Source: JAKFWI01 sp035549875 (lineage in GTDB: Bacteria > Pseudomonadota > Alphaproteobacteria > Caulobacterales > Aquidulcibacteraceae). From it: 64,000 nt of DNA. The stretch is from NCBI GenBank assembly GCA_035549875.1, contig DASZPV010000077.1, forward strand, positions 32,503 to 96,502. The letters are read 5' to 3'. Below, piece by piece: positions 52,891 through 62,591 of the stretch (the stretch's first letter is position 1; the number at the start of each line of letters is the position of its first letter). Below the pieces are notes generated by a model. The model made no database searches. It was not told the DNA's origin and saw nothing but the letters and a program-made list of their open reading frames with translations. The position numbers were made by a program, and so were the translations under genes.

Positions 52891-53494
52891 CTGCTCGGCG
52901 CCCTGTCGCATCGCCATCGCGAATGAGCCACACCGTATGGCGCAACTTGGACAAATGCGTGAATGAGCCGGCAGGTATGCTTCAGCACGCCCTAGCAAAA
53001 CCGACGGCTAACTGTTGCGATGAAAACTAAACTGTAGATTTCCAAGAGTTGGCACAACGAAATTCAAGAACTCTTGTACTTCGCATCCCGTGCATGTTCC
53101 GGAACTCGCCTCGCGCGTGCTTTGCACACGAAGACATACGTTGCTAAGCCAACCTGGCACTTACAGCGCACACGGGATGCACACGCCCCTCTGAAAGTGC
53201 TTATAAATCAAACACGATCCGTCCAATCCATCATGGGAGCGACTGAAAAGCGTAGTGCGTTGATTTTCATCGCTTTTTGTAGCACCTTCAAAGCGTTGGG
53301 CACAAATTCATAGACGCCATTTGTGCTCGGATGTTCGCTAAAGATTCCGCGTGTTGCCGCACGTATTTGGGCTGGTTGTGCCCGCATCGTGCCGGGGTCA
53401 AGTGGGAGATTAGGCGAGTGGCTTGGAGCGTGATGCCGTGGCGACGGTTCAAAAGCGCGGACAGAAATGGCCGTATTCTGGAACGAACGTGTCG
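52891..53494. other. gene-poor boundary region
   Basis: About 600 bp without an intact gene. It contains the dusA 5' fragment (53208-53270), the first copy of a 37-bp direct repeat (53435-53471) and a weak 10-bp inverted repeat (53083/53171). Its base composition is less GC-biased than the flanks. It looks like an element junction. Confidence 0.6.
53208..53270 (-). pseudogene. dusA: 5' fragment of dusA (integration-site remnant)
   Basis: Twenty codons plus a stop encode MKINALRFSVAPMMDWTDRV. RFSVAPMMDWTDR is the highly conserved N-terminus of tRNA-dihydrouridine synthase A; the gene body that should follow leftwards is missing. The 5' end of dusA is a documented integration site for a family of prophages and genomic islands. 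This is therefore best read as an att-site remnant next to the integrase. Confidence 0.75.
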
Positions 53495-53537
53495 ATGGCA
53501 GCCGTGGCGACGGTTCAAAAGCGCGGACAGAAATGGC
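53435..53537. repeat. 37-bp perfect direct repeat at the integrase start
   Basis: The 37 bp beginning GCCGTGGCGACGGTTC occur at 53435-53471 and again at 53501-53537. The second copy is the start of the integrase coding sequence (AVATVQKRGQKW); the first is upstream of its natural ATG and in the same frame. It could be a duplication or a recombination scar. Confidence 0.85.
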
Positions 53538-54118
53538 GGGTGCAAATCCGTCGGCATGGCCATGCGCTCTCCAAGAGCTTCCACCGTAAGGCCGACGCGG
53601 ACGAATGGGCGCGCGAGGCTGAACACTCGATCGACAAAGAGATCGACCCGTCAACGAAGCGGATCAGCCGTAAGGATACCTTCGCAAGCCTGATTGATCT
53701 GCATATCGACGACCTCCACGGGGTCGGCAAGCCGCTTCGCCGGTCGAAAGAGCACACGCTTGAGCGGCTCAAGCGCGAACTGGGCGATACGGCGCTCGCC
53801 AACCTCACCCGCGAGCGTCTGGTGATGTATGGGCGCCAACACGCGAAGCATGGCGCCGGGCCTGCGACGCTAGCTGTCGATATCTCGTTCATCGGAACGG
53901 TGTTGCGGCACGCAGCGGCGGTCCACGGCATCCCGGTCAATACGCAAGCTGTAGACCTCGCGCGGGTCGCTCTTCGGCGGCTTGGACTTGTGGGCGCTCC
54001 TGCCGAGCGCGAGCGGCGGCCGACAGAGGCTGAGCTTGAGCGTCCCACGCGGACAATCGAGGTCACAAATCGGAAAGACCCAAGGAAGAAGGACGGCAAC
54101 AACCGACCTCGGTGCTAA
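53495..54118 (+). pseudogene. tyrosine-recombinase integrase, truncated
   Basis: From the ATG at 53495, 207 residues remain. They comprise the arm-binding N-terminus (VATVQKRGQKWRVQIRRHGH, HRKADADEWAREAE) and the SAM-like core-binding domain (HTLERLKRELGDTALANLTR to HGIPVNTQAVDLARVALRRL). The catalytic domain with the Arg, His-x-x-Arg and Tyr residues is absent: after PTEAELERP the frame leaves the family pattern and stops. The upstream reading from 53423 includes the duplicated segment. It lies about 220 bp from, and divergent to, the dusA fragment, as expected for a dusA-targeting element. Confidence 0.78.
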
Positions 54119-54119
54119 A

Positions 54120-54170
54120 TGACTTTCTGGTAAGTCACCAAGCCGTATATGACGTATGTGTAAGTCATAT
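54120..54170. promoter_or_regulatory. two inverted repeats upstream of hipB (likely operators)
   Basis: TGACTT-N6-AAGTCA (54120-54137) and ATATGAC-N10-GTCATAT (54147-54170) are exact inverted repeats sharing the AAGTCA core, placed 38-88 bp before hipB. This fits cooperative HipB autorepression. Confidence 0.6.
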
Positions 54171-54207
54171 TATTGCACCCTTAGCCTTTTACTGATAGGG
54201 TCGTGGG

Positions 54208-54579
54208 ATGGCTAGGAAAAGCGCCCCCACTCCCGTTACGACGACGCGCCGCTCGGCGCGCGCCTACGCACGTCAAACGCGCGAAGCTGTCGCGCTCCTT
54301 GGTGGCTTGATCCGCGCTGCCCGCATCGAGCGTGAACTGAGTGTGCAGCAGCTGGCGGAGCGCGTGGGCGTATCTCGCGACCTAATGCAACGTATCGAGC
54401 TTGGCGACCCGCGTGTCGGTCTCGGGCTTGCCTTCGAAGCAGCGACAGTGGTCGGCGTCCCCCTCTTCACGGCTGAACCATCACGCCTTGCCGCTGAACG
54501 TGCGCGCCAGGACGAAAAGCTGCGTCTGCTGCCTAAGGCGGTTCGGCGACGCGGCGAGGCGGTGAAGGATGACTTCTAG
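54208..54579 (+). CDS. hipB: HipB-like XRE antitoxin
   Basis: This 123-residue protein has a basic N-terminus and an XRE helix-turn-helix at about residues 40-75 (RELSVQQLAERVGVSRDLMQRIELGDP). It overlaps the hipA gene by 11 bp. It should neutralise HipA and repress the promoter through the palindromes upstream. Confidence 0.88.
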   Translation: MARKSAPTPVTTTRRSARAYARQTREAVALLGGLIRAARIERELSVQQLAERVGVSRDLMQRIELGDPRVGLGLAFEAATVVGVPLFTAEPSRLAAERARQDEKLRLLPKAVRRRGEAVKDDF

Positions 54580-55867
54580 CCCCCCTGGTTCAAACCCCGC
54601 TCCAAAAGAAGCTTTCGTCTGGGTATGGCTGCCCAACGCGACCGCACCCGTCGTCGCTGGGCGCCTTGCGAAAGGTCCGGGCAACACGCTCCAGTTCAAT
54701 TATGGCCGGAGTTACCTCGATCGGCGCGAAGCGATCGCCTTATTCGACCGCGAACTCCCCTTGCAAGCGGGCGAACAGGCACCCCTCGCCGGCCTTTCGA
54801 TGCCCGGCTGCCTCCGTGACGCATCGCCGGACGCCTGGGGACGCCGTGTCATTATCAATCGCACCATGGGCCTTGCGGGTGATGCGGCTGCCGCTGTCGA
54901 TCTCGACGAGTTGACGTACCTCTTGGAGTCGGGATCGGACCGTATCGGTGCACTCGACTTTCAGGCGTCGGCCACCGCGTATGTTGCGCGCGTCGGTCAA
55001 AGCGCGCCACTTGCGACGTTGCTTGAAGCTGCCGAATTGGTTGAACGCGGCGTGCCCTTGTCGCCGGAATTGGACCTCGCCCTTCGGCACGGCTCGTCGC
55101 TTGGCGGTGCGCGCCCAAAAGCGATGCTTGAAGACGGCGACACTAAGCTCATCGCTAAGTTCTCGGCATCGAACGACCTCTACAGCGTCGTAAAAGCAGA
55201 GTTCATCGCAATGCGACTGGCTCTGGCATGCGACCTGAAAGTCGCGCCTGTGCGCCTTGCGCGCGCACTTGGCAAGGATGTCTTGCTAATTGAGCGCTTT
55301 GATCGCGTGCGCGCGAATGATGGCTGGCAGCGCCGGGCGATGCTGTCTGCCCTTACGCTCCTTGAACTTGATGAGATGATGGCACGGCACGCGAGTTATG
55401 AGACGCTTGCCGAGATCATTCGCCATCGCTTCGTCGAACCCCGCGAAACACTCCGTGAGTTGTTCGGGCGGCTTGTGTTCAATGTCCTGTGCGGCAACAC
55501 CGATGATCACGCGCGGAACCATGCAGCTTTTTGGGACGGCGCAAACCTCGCGCTGACGCCGGCCTATGACATCTGCCCGCAGGTCCGCACGGGGAATGTG
55601 GCAAGCCAAGCGATGCTCATCCAGGGCACTCAGCATCAAAGCCAGCTGGCGACCTGCTGTGCAGCTGCGAGCGTATTTCTCCTGACTGCCGCCGAAGCAC
55701 TCGCGATTGTGCGCGCGCAGATCGACATCATCCGTCGCGAATTCGACCGTGTATGTGACGAAGCTGCTGTGACGGCCGTTGACCGAGCCCTTTTCAGGGG
55801 GCGCCAGTTTCTCAATCCGTATGCTTTCGAGGGCATGGAGACAGAGCTGGACGCGACCCCACTATAA
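54569..55867 (+). CDS. hipA: HipA-like serine/threonine kinase toxin
   Basis: This 432-residue protein contains HipA-N (PLAGLSMPGCLRDASPDAWGR) and HipA-C features: the Gly-rich loop GSSLGGARPKAML at about 172-184, the Lys in KLIAKFSA, and the kinase motif CGNTDDHARNHAAFW with PAYDICP. HipA kinases phosphorylate aminoacyl-tRNA synthetases (GltX in E. coli), halting translation. The gene looks intact. Confidence 0.9.
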   Translation: MTSSPPGSNPAPKEAFVWVWLPNATAPVVAGRLAKGPGNTLQFNYGRSYLDRREAIALFDRELPLQAGEQAPLAGLSMPGCLRDASPDAWGRRVIINRTMGLAGDAAAAVDLDELTYLLESGSDRIGALDFQASATAYVARVGQSAPLATLLEAAELVERGVPLSPELDLALRHGSSLGGARPKAMLEDGDTKLIAKFSASNDLYSVVKAEFIAMRLALACDLKVAPVRLARALGKDVLLIERFDRVRANDGWQRRAMLSALTLLELDEMMARHASYETLAEIIRHRFVEPRETLRELFGRLVFNVLCGNTDDHARNHAAFWDGANLALTPAYDICPQVRTGNVASQAMLIQGTQHQSQLATCCAAASVFLLTAAEALAIVRAQIDIIRREFDRVCDEAAVTAVDRALFRGRQFLNPYAFEGMETELDATPL

Positions 55868-55937
55868 CGCGCCGTTTGAAACGGGACTCAATTCGAATCG
55901 CAGCTAAGCTGGGACGACGCACGGGGGCGTCAATGTA

Positions 55938-56137
55938 ATGGAGATTATAGCTGGTCTCGTTGTATTTATAATCGCGGTTTGGATTCTTGGATCAGCCGGG
56001 TTCAAAGGAGCGCTCGGTGAGTTCCGGGTTAATCGATCACTCCGAATGCTTTTGGACCGCGATGATTATCTCATCTTCAGCGATCTGACGCTCCCCACAC
56101 GTGCTGGCACGACTCAAATCGATCATGTGATCGTCTC
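55938..56137 (+). pseudogene. NERD-domain gene fragment
   Basis: From the ATG at 55938 the reading frame gives a membrane anchor (MEIIAGLVVFIIAVWILGSA) and the opening of a nuclease-related domain (GEFRVNRSLRMLLDRDDYLI, then GTTQIDHVIVS). Family similarity stops abruptly at the Ser encoded at 56135-56137; the expected continuation with the ETK-type catalytic residues is absent. The frame then reads through into unrelated DNA. Confidence 0.75.
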
Positions 56138-56139
56138 AG

Positions 56140-57951
56140 GGTTACGCCGTCTTCAGCCTAAGGGACGGCGTGGGCGAAGGGCTGAACGCCGAGGAAGCCG
56201 CCGCTGTGACGCGCTGGCGGCGGGCGATCCTCGATGTGGCGATCGACGAAATGGGCCATCTCGCCGCCGTTTGGAATATCACGACCGCCATCGGCGGCAG
56301 CCCCCGCTTTGGCCGCGGCAATTTCCCACTCGATCCAGGCTATTTGCCTGCCGGCGTGGTCGTAAAGCTCGCGCCGTACACTATGGATGTGCTGCAGCAT
56401 TTCATCCACCTGGAGCGGCCCGAAGGCTCAAGCGAACCAGATGGCGCAGGCTTTGATCATTCTCGTTCAGACGCGGCGCCGTGACGCCCAGGCTTACGCC
56501 AATGGCGATCGACTACGACACGGTCGGCCAATTCTACCAAACGATGGAATTTGCGCTGAACCACATGGCCGAAAAGCTCGGTGAGGACGCCCTGTTCTGC
56601 GGCGACCCTGCGCTGCAACTCTCGCCGGCGGAGATCGATCTCAAGGGCGTAAAACCGGTGCTCTGCGCGAAGACAGCGGTCGCCGCCTGCGCTGCGATCA
56701 TCACCGAAGGCGAAGGCGCCACCGCAGAAAATTCCAACTCGCACTTTTGCCGCTTCCGCGCCATTCGCGACGAATATCAAACGCTCCTGGCCAAGAACCC
56801 GAGCTTCACGCCCGCCCACCCCGCGGCGACAAATCCTGTGCTGCGCCGGCCGCCGTTCGCCGAGGGCCGCGTCTGGCTCGAAGATGCCGACGCGTCAGCG
56901 ATCGTCGACGTCGCCAACGCGGTTTACCAGACCACGGTGCGCCTACTTGCTTACGCATACGCGGTGGCCGGTCCGAGCGCTGAAAAGAGCCTCGCCGTCG
57001 ATCTCGGGATTGATCTGATGAAGGCAATGACGCTCTTGGCTGAAAGCGCCGCGCGGCGCCCGGCCGGGCCGTCGAATCCACACTGCAATGCGGGGATGAG
57101 CTTCACGGCGCTGCGCGATTCGGCGCCCCTTCCAGCCAACGCCGGCACGCGCCTATTCTTTACTGAACGTCTGCGGGAACTCGCCGAATACGCAGGACGC
57201 CTCCCTGACGGCGACACGCGCATCGCCCGCGCCACGGGATTGCTCAAGGCGCTCGCCGTGCGTGCAGAGCGTTTCACTTCCTTCAGGTCTGAGCTTGCGC
57301 CCGCAAGGGCCGCTCGTCCCGCCGAACCGCAATCACCGCCGCCTGCGATGATGGTCGATGGCGCCGAAGTCGTGGAAGGCAAAAGGTTCAGATCACTTAC
57401 AACGGCAAGCTCTGCATCCATTCGCGCTTCTGCGTAACGGGCGCACCGAAAGTGTTTCTGGCAAACGTCCAGGGGCATGGATCCATCCCGACGACATGGA
57501 CGGCGAAGAATTGATGGCCGTCGCGCGCGAGTGCCCCTCCGGCGCCATTCAGTACCGCCGCAAAGACGGCGGCCGCGAAGAACAAGCGCCGCCAGTCAAT
57601 CTCATCTCCGCGCGCGAGGCGGGCCCCTACGCATTCCGCGGCGCGCTAAGCATCGATGGCAAGCCGGCTGGCTATCGCCTCACGCTGTGCCGCTGCGGCG
57701 CGTCGAAGAACAAACCATTCTGCGACAGCTCGCACAAAGAGATTAGATTTAATGCATCCGGCGAACCGCCCACGGGTCGGGACACCGATATGCCGGCTGT
57801 GCGCGATGGCGCTATCGACATCACGGAGATCATTTCCGGCACGGGCCGCGTCGTGGCGCGCCAACAAGCCGCCCGCCTTTGCCGATGTGGACACTCGAAC
57901 ACAAAACCGTTCTGTGACGGCACGCATGCCACGGTGGGTTTTCGTTCCTAA
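56140..57951 (+). pseudogene. ferritin-like / ferredoxin / CDGSH multidomain protein, truncated with three frameshifts
   Basis: The N-terminus is lost at the NERD junction. Similarity begins with YAVFSLRDGVGEGLNAEEAA, continuing as a VioB-like ferritin domain (AILDVAIDEMGHLAAVWNI). Single missing bases near 56465, 57390 and 57473 split the rest. A second frame carries RLTPMAIDYDTVGQFYQ to PHCNAGMSFTALRDSAPL. A short third frame carries GKLCIHSRFCVTGAPKVF (divergent 4Fe-4S domain). The last frame carries RECPSGAIQYRR and two CDGSH motifs (CRCGASKNKPFCDSSH and CRCGHSNTKPFCDGTH). Each fix is one inserted base, so this was one long gene. Confidence 0.8.
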
Positions 57952-58197
57952 TCGGGCGCGTTTAGAAGGGCGCCGAACTGTCATAGTAAGGCTATTATAC
58001 AGGACGGCGACCTTTCTCGATCGCTGTACTTCGCCAATTCTCATACAGTTCATTCGGGCGCCGTAGGGGAATTCCGTTGCCCGTTGACATCTTGTTATGC
58101 GTCTCCATCTACGCAGATATAGGCGTAACAAAACTCGCCCATGGGGCGAAATTGCACTCCCGGCGGATTGACCGGCGCGGGTGCGGGGAATTCGGGG

Positions 58198-59367
58198 ATG
58201 AGGGAATTATCAGCGCCTCGCGGCGTGGCGATCGTGTGCATGGTTTTGCCGCTGGCGCTAGGCGCGTGCGGCCGCGGCGCCGCATCTGGCCAGCAAGGCG
58301 CCCCGCCGCCACCGCCCGTGGCCGTGGCCAATCCAATCGCGCAGGACGTCGTCGATTGGGATTCGTTCGTTGGCCGTTTTGAAGCCAGCAAATCTGTGGA
58401 AGTGCGCGCGCGCGTCGGCGGCTATGTGCAGGCGGTAAATTTCCGCGACGGCCAATACGTGAACCAGGGCCAGCTCCTGTTCACACTCGATCCGCGTCCG
58501 GCGCAGGCGCAGCTCGATTTCGCCCGCGCGCAATTGGCGCTTGCAAAAGCCGATTACGAACGGGCCGAGAAGCTGGTCAAGGAAACGGCGATCAGCCAGC
58601 AGGAATTCGATGCGGCGAAAGCCGCGTTCACGCAGGCCGAAGCAACAGCCCAGGCGCGCGAACTCGATCTGGAATTCACCAAAGTCACCGCACCGATGTC
58701 GGGCATGGTGTCGGACCGCAGGGCCGATCCGGGCAACCTCGTTTCCGGCGGCAGCGCGCAGGCCACCGTACTCACCACCATCGTCGCCACCAATCCGATC
58801 TACCTCACGTTCGACGCGTCCGAGGCGCAATTGCTGAAATATCAGCGTCAGGCGCGTTCGGGTAAGGCCGCGCCTGTGAAGGTGCGGCTGCAGGACGAGA
58901 CCGATTACAAATGGCAGGGCCGCCTCGATTTCGCGGACAACGCGGTCGACGCCTCCTCCGGCGCCGTGCGCCTGCGTGCGGCGATCGACAACAAACAGAA
59001 TTTCATCCGGCCAGGCATGTTCGGCAATGCGCTGGTCGTCGGTTCGCCAACCTACAAGGCGCTGATGGTCCCCGATCAGGCGATCGTGACGCAGGGTGCG
59101 GCGAAGATGGCGCTTGTCGTCGCTGCTGATGGCGTGGTCACGCCGCGCCCGGTGGAGCTTGGTCCGCTTGACGGTAGCCTGCGCGTCGTCCGCTCTGGCC
59201 TGCAGCCGAGCGATCTCGTGGTGATCAGCGGCGTTCAGCGCGCGCAACCCGGCCAGAAAGTCACGCCGCAGAAAGTCCAGATCAAGCAGGAAGCCGCGCC
59301 GACAGAAACGGCGCGCGGCCTCGCCGCGCCTTCCGCAATGGCCTCTGCTCCGCCCGCCAGCAAGTAA
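58198..59367 (+). CDS. MexA/AcrA-type membrane fusion lipoprotein
   Basis: The 389-residue product starts at the ATG at 58198 with a lipobox (LPLALGACGRG); an upstream in-frame ATG at 58141 is less suited. The lipoyl half-motifs are VRARVGGYVQAVNFRDGQYVNQGQLLFTLDPRP and EFTKVTAPMSGMVSDRRADPGNLV, around a hairpin (LALAKADYERAEKLVKETAIS). It precedes the RND pump by 14 bp. The 57952-58197 gap shows no gene. Confidence 0.9.
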   Translation: MRELSAPRGVAIVCMVLPLALGACGRGAASGQQGAPPPPPVAVANPIAQDVVDWDSFVGRFEASKSVEVRARVGGYVQAVNFRDGQYVNQGQLLFTLDPRPAQAQLDFARAQLALAKADYERAEKLVKETAISQQEFDAAKAAFTQAEATAQARELDLEFTKVTAPMSGMVSDRRADPGNLVSGGSAQATVLTTIVATNPIYLTFDASEAQLLKYQRQARSGKAAPVKVRLQDETDYKWQGRLDFADNAVDASSGAVRLRAAIDNKQNFIRPGMFGNALVVGSPTYKALMVPDQAIVTQGAAKMALVVAADGVVTPRPVELGPLDGSLRVVRSGLQPSDLVVISGVQRAQPGQKVTPQKVQIKQEAAPTETARGLAAPSAMASAPPASK

Positions 59368-59381
59368 GGGACTAAACCCGC

Positions 59382-62300
59382 ATGTCCCGCTTCTTCATCG
59401 ACAGGCCGATCTTCGCCGGCGTGATCTCCGTCGTGATCACGCTGATTGGGATGTTCTCGCTGCAATTCCTGCCGCTGGCGCAATATCCCGAAATCGCCCC
59501 GCCAACGGTGGCGGTGACGGCGGTGTTTCCTGGGGCCTCGGCGGAAACCATGGCCGAGACCGTCGCCGCGCCGCTTGAACAGGAAATCAACGGCGTCGAG
59601 AACATGCTGTATCTGACGTCGTCGAACACCGCCGACGGGCTGACCACGATTACCGTTACGTTCCGGCCGGGCACAGATCTCAATCAGGCCCAGGTGCTGG
59701 TGCAGAACCGCGTCAAGCTGGCCGAACCGCGCCTGCCCGCAGACACGCGCCAGATCGGCGTCACGGTCGATAAGCAATCGACGAATTTCCTGCTCATCGG
59801 AGCGCTTAGCTCGCCCGACAAATCGCTCGATATCGATTATCTCGGCAATTACGCCCAATCGGTCATGCGCGATCGGTTGCTGCGCATTCCTGGCATCGGC
59901 GCCGTCCAGGTGTTCGGCGGCGGCAATTACTCTATGCGCGTCTGGATCGACCCTGACCTTGCCGCCGCGCGCAATCTGACGGCGACGGAAATCGTCAATG
60001 CACTGCAGGCGCAGAACGTGCAGGTTGCCGGCGGCGCACTGGGCCGCACGCCCGCCGGCGCCGCCCCGCCCGCGTTCGATGCGCCGCTCCAGGTCGAAGG
60101 CCGGCTGGGCACGCCCGAGGAATTCGCCGACGCAGTGATCAAGACCGATGCCGACGGCCGCGTCACGCGCGTGCGCGATGTGGGCCGCGTCGAACTCGGC
60201 GCTCAGGATTATTCGTTGCGCGGCTATTTCAGCGGCGTTCCCGGCGTCGGCATCGCGGTGATTCAGCAGCCCGGATCGAACGCGCTTTCGACTGCACAGG
60301 CCGTGCTCGCCGATTTCAAGACCGCCTCGGGTCAGTTCCCGAAAGGCATGGCCTATTCGATCCCCTACAACCCGACCGAATACGTCGCCCAATCGGTAGA
60401 GGCGGTCGAACACACCCTCGTTGAAGCTATCGTACTGGTCGTCATCGTCGTGCTGGTCTTCCTGCAGACCTGGCGCGCCGCCGTGGTGCCGATCATCGCG
60501 ATACCGGTGTCGCTCGTCGGCGTGTTCACGATCCAGTTAGCGCTGGGCTATTCGCTGAACACGCTATCGATGTTCGCGCTGATCCTTGCCGTTGGCATCG
60601 TCGTCGACGATGCGATCGTGGTGGTCGAGAGCGTGGAGAGGCACATCCGTCTCGGCGAAACGCCGCGACAGGCCGCTTACAAGACCATGGAGGAGGTTTC
60701 CGGCCCGTTGATCGCGATCGGCGCCGTGCTGATCTCCGTTTTCGTGCCGACGGCGCTCACGCCGGGCATCCCCGGCGCGTTCTATCGCGAATTCGCCGTC
60801 GCCATTTCCGCCGCCTCGATCATCTCGCTGATCGTGTCGCTTACCTTGTCGCCGGCCCTGGCGGCATTGCTGCTCAAGCCGCATGGCGCGCCGCGCCCGA
60901 TCGAGGAATATCCCGGATGGCGCCGTCCCGTCGTCAGGCTTGGCCGCACATTCAATAACGGATTTGAGAGTCTCTCCGGCCGTTACGGCCGCTTTACGGC
61001 GGTCACCGTCCGCCGCACGGGCCTGCTGGCGATCATATACGTCGTGCTGATCGGGGTCGCCGGCTGGCGTCTCGGCGCCACGCCCACCGGCTTTATCCCG
61101 CAGCAGGATCAGGGCTACCTTATCGGCGTCATCCAATTGCCGCCGGGATCTTCGCTCGACCGCACAGACAAGGCGATTCAGCAGGTGATCGGCATCGCCG
61201 AAAAGGCGCCGGGCGTCGACCACACGGTCGCATTCGCCGGCCTCGACGGCGCAAGCTTCTCGACCGCGTCGAATTCGGGGGTGATGTTCGTCGCGCTCGA
61301 AAAATTCGAAAAGCGCCACGGCAATCCGAAGCTGAGCGCCGAGGCGATCTCACAGGACCTGATTGGCCGTTCGTTCCAGGTCAGCGACGCGAACGTGTTT
61401 TTCATCGCCCCGCCGCCCGTTCAGGGCCTCGGCAATGGCGGCGGCTTCAAGATGATGATTCAGGATCGCTCCGGCCAAGGCTACCGCGCACTCGAAGGCG
61501 CGACCGGCGCGATGATGGGCGCGGCCTACACAACGCCAGAAGCGCAGAAATCCGTCACGCAGGTTTTCAGCCTGTACAACACAGGCTCGCCGCGCGTGGC
61601 GCTCGATCTCGATCGCAACAAGGCCCAATTGCTCGGCGTTTCGCCGACCGAGGTTTACCAGACTCTCGGCATCTATCTGGGCTCGCGTTACATCAACGAC
61701 TTCAACATGAACGGGCGCACCTATCGCGTCACCGCGCAGGCCGAGCCATCCGCGCGCGCCGATGCGTCGGACGTTGCGAACATGAAGGTGCGCTCAAACA
61801 CCGGCGCCATGGTGCCGATCGGCTCGATCGCCACCTTGCGCAACGATACCGGCCCCGTGCGCATCGTACGTTACAACCTGTACCCCGCATCCGAATTGCA
61901 GGGCCAGGCGCTGCCCGGCGTCTCTTCCGGCCAGTCGCTGAAGGTGATGGAAGACCTCGCCGCCAAGGTCCTGCCCGAAGGGTTCGGCTTTGAATGGACG
62001 GAACTGGCGCTACAGGAAAAGCTCGCCGGCAATTCGGGCATCTTCATTTTCGCGGCGGCCGTGGTGTTCGTGTTCCTGGTGCTCGCCGCGCTCTATGAAT
62101 CGCTGACGCTGCCGATGGCCGTGATCCTGATCGTGCCGATGTGCGTGCTCGCAGCGATCCTTGGCGTGAACCTGCGCGGTCAGGACAATAATATTCTGAC
62201 CCAGATTGGCTTTATCGTGCTGATCGCGCTGGCGGCGAAGAACGCGATCCTTATCGTCGCCTTCGCCAAGCAGGCTGAGGAGGAACGCGGCGTCGAAACG

Positions 62301-62591
62301 CACCAGGCCGCGGTAGAAGCGGCCGGCACGCGGCTACGGCCAATCCTGATGACGTCGTTCGCCTTCATCTTCGGCGTGCTGCCGCTGGCCATCGCCACCG
62401 GCGCCGGCGCCGAAATGCGTCAGGCGCTCGGCACCGCCGTGTTCTTCGGCATGATCGGCGTGACCGCGTTCGGGCTGATCTTCACGCCGGTCTTCTATGT
62501 GATCTCGCGCTGGGTCGCCGAACGCCTTCCGCGAGTGACCGAGCCTAAGGCGCCCAAAGCCGCGCCAGCGTCGGAGGCGGGCCATGAATAG
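59382..62591 (+). CDS. HAE1-type RND multidrug pump (MexB/AcrB family)
   Basis: This 1069-residue transporter opens with the HAE1 signature MSRFFIDRPIFAGVISVVIT. The proton-relay AspAsp is in ILAVGIVVDDAIVVVESVERH, and the tail region has PILMTSFAFIFGVLPLAIATGAGAE. It pumps drugs, solvents or other hydrophobic compounds rather than metals. It lies in an operon with its adaptor and outer membrane factor and overlaps the latter by 8 bp. Confidence 0.93.
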   Translation: MSRFFIDRPIFAGVISVVITLIGMFSLQFLPLAQYPEIAPPTVAVTAVFPGASAETMAETVAAPLEQEINGVENMLYLTSSNTADGLTTITVTFRPGTDLNQAQVLVQNRVKLAEPRLPADTRQIGVTVDKQSTNFLLIGALSSPDKSLDIDYLGNYAQSVMRDRLLRIPGIGAVQVFGGGNYSMRVWIDPDLAAARNLTATEIVNALQAQNVQVAGGALGRTPAGAAPPAFDAPLQVEGRLGTPEEFADAVIKTDADGRVTRVRDVGRVELGAQDYSLRGYFSGVPGVGIAVIQQPGSNALSTAQAVLADFKTASGQFPKGMAYSIPYNPTEYVAQSVEAVEHTLVEAIVLVVIVVLVFLQTWRAAVVPIIAIPVSLVGVFTIQLALGYSLNTLSMFALILAVGIVVDDAIVVVESVERHIRLGETPRQAAYKTMEEVSGPLIAIGAVLISVFVPTALTPGIPGAFYREFAVAISAASIISLIVSLTLSPALAALLLKPHGAPRPIEEYPGWRRPVVRLGRTFNNGFESLSGRYGRFTAVTVRRTGLLAIIYVVLIGVAGWRLGATPTGFIPQQDQGYLIGVIQLPPGSSLDRTDKAIQQVIGIAEKAPGVDHTVAFAGLDGASFSTASNSGVMFVALEKFEKRHGNPKLSAEAISQDLIGRSFQVSDANVFFIAPPPVQGLGNGGGFKMMIQDRSGQGYRALEGATGAMMGAAYTTPEAQKSVTQVFSLYNTGSPRVALDLDRNKAQLLGVSPTEVYQTLGIYLGSRYINDFNMNGRTYRVTAQAEPSARADASDVANMKVRSNTGAMVPIGSIATLRNDTGPVRIVRYNLYPASELQGQALPGVSSGQSLKVMEDLAAKVLPEGFGFEWTELALQEKLAGNSGIFIFAAAVVFVFLVLAALYESLTLPMAVILIVPMCVLAAILGVNLRGQDNNILTQIGFIVLIALAAKNAILIVAFAKQAEEERGVETHQAAVEAAGTRLRPILMTSFAFIFGVLPLAIATGAGAEMRQALGTAVFFGMIGVTAFGLIFTPVFYVISRWVAERLPRVTEPKAPKAAPASEAGHE

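Noticed and set aside
53083..53180. GCATCCCGTG / CACGGGATGC inverted repeat
   Set aside because: Ten bases separated by about 80 bp, with no gene or promoter context; could be chance.
53271..53654. Long minus-strand reading joined to the dusA fragment
   Set aside because: Only the last 20 codons match DusA; the rest is antisense to the integrase and its repeat.
57952..58197. TTGACA at 58084 as promoter of the MexAB-like operon
   Set aside because: No acceptable -10 element at 16-18 bp spacing.
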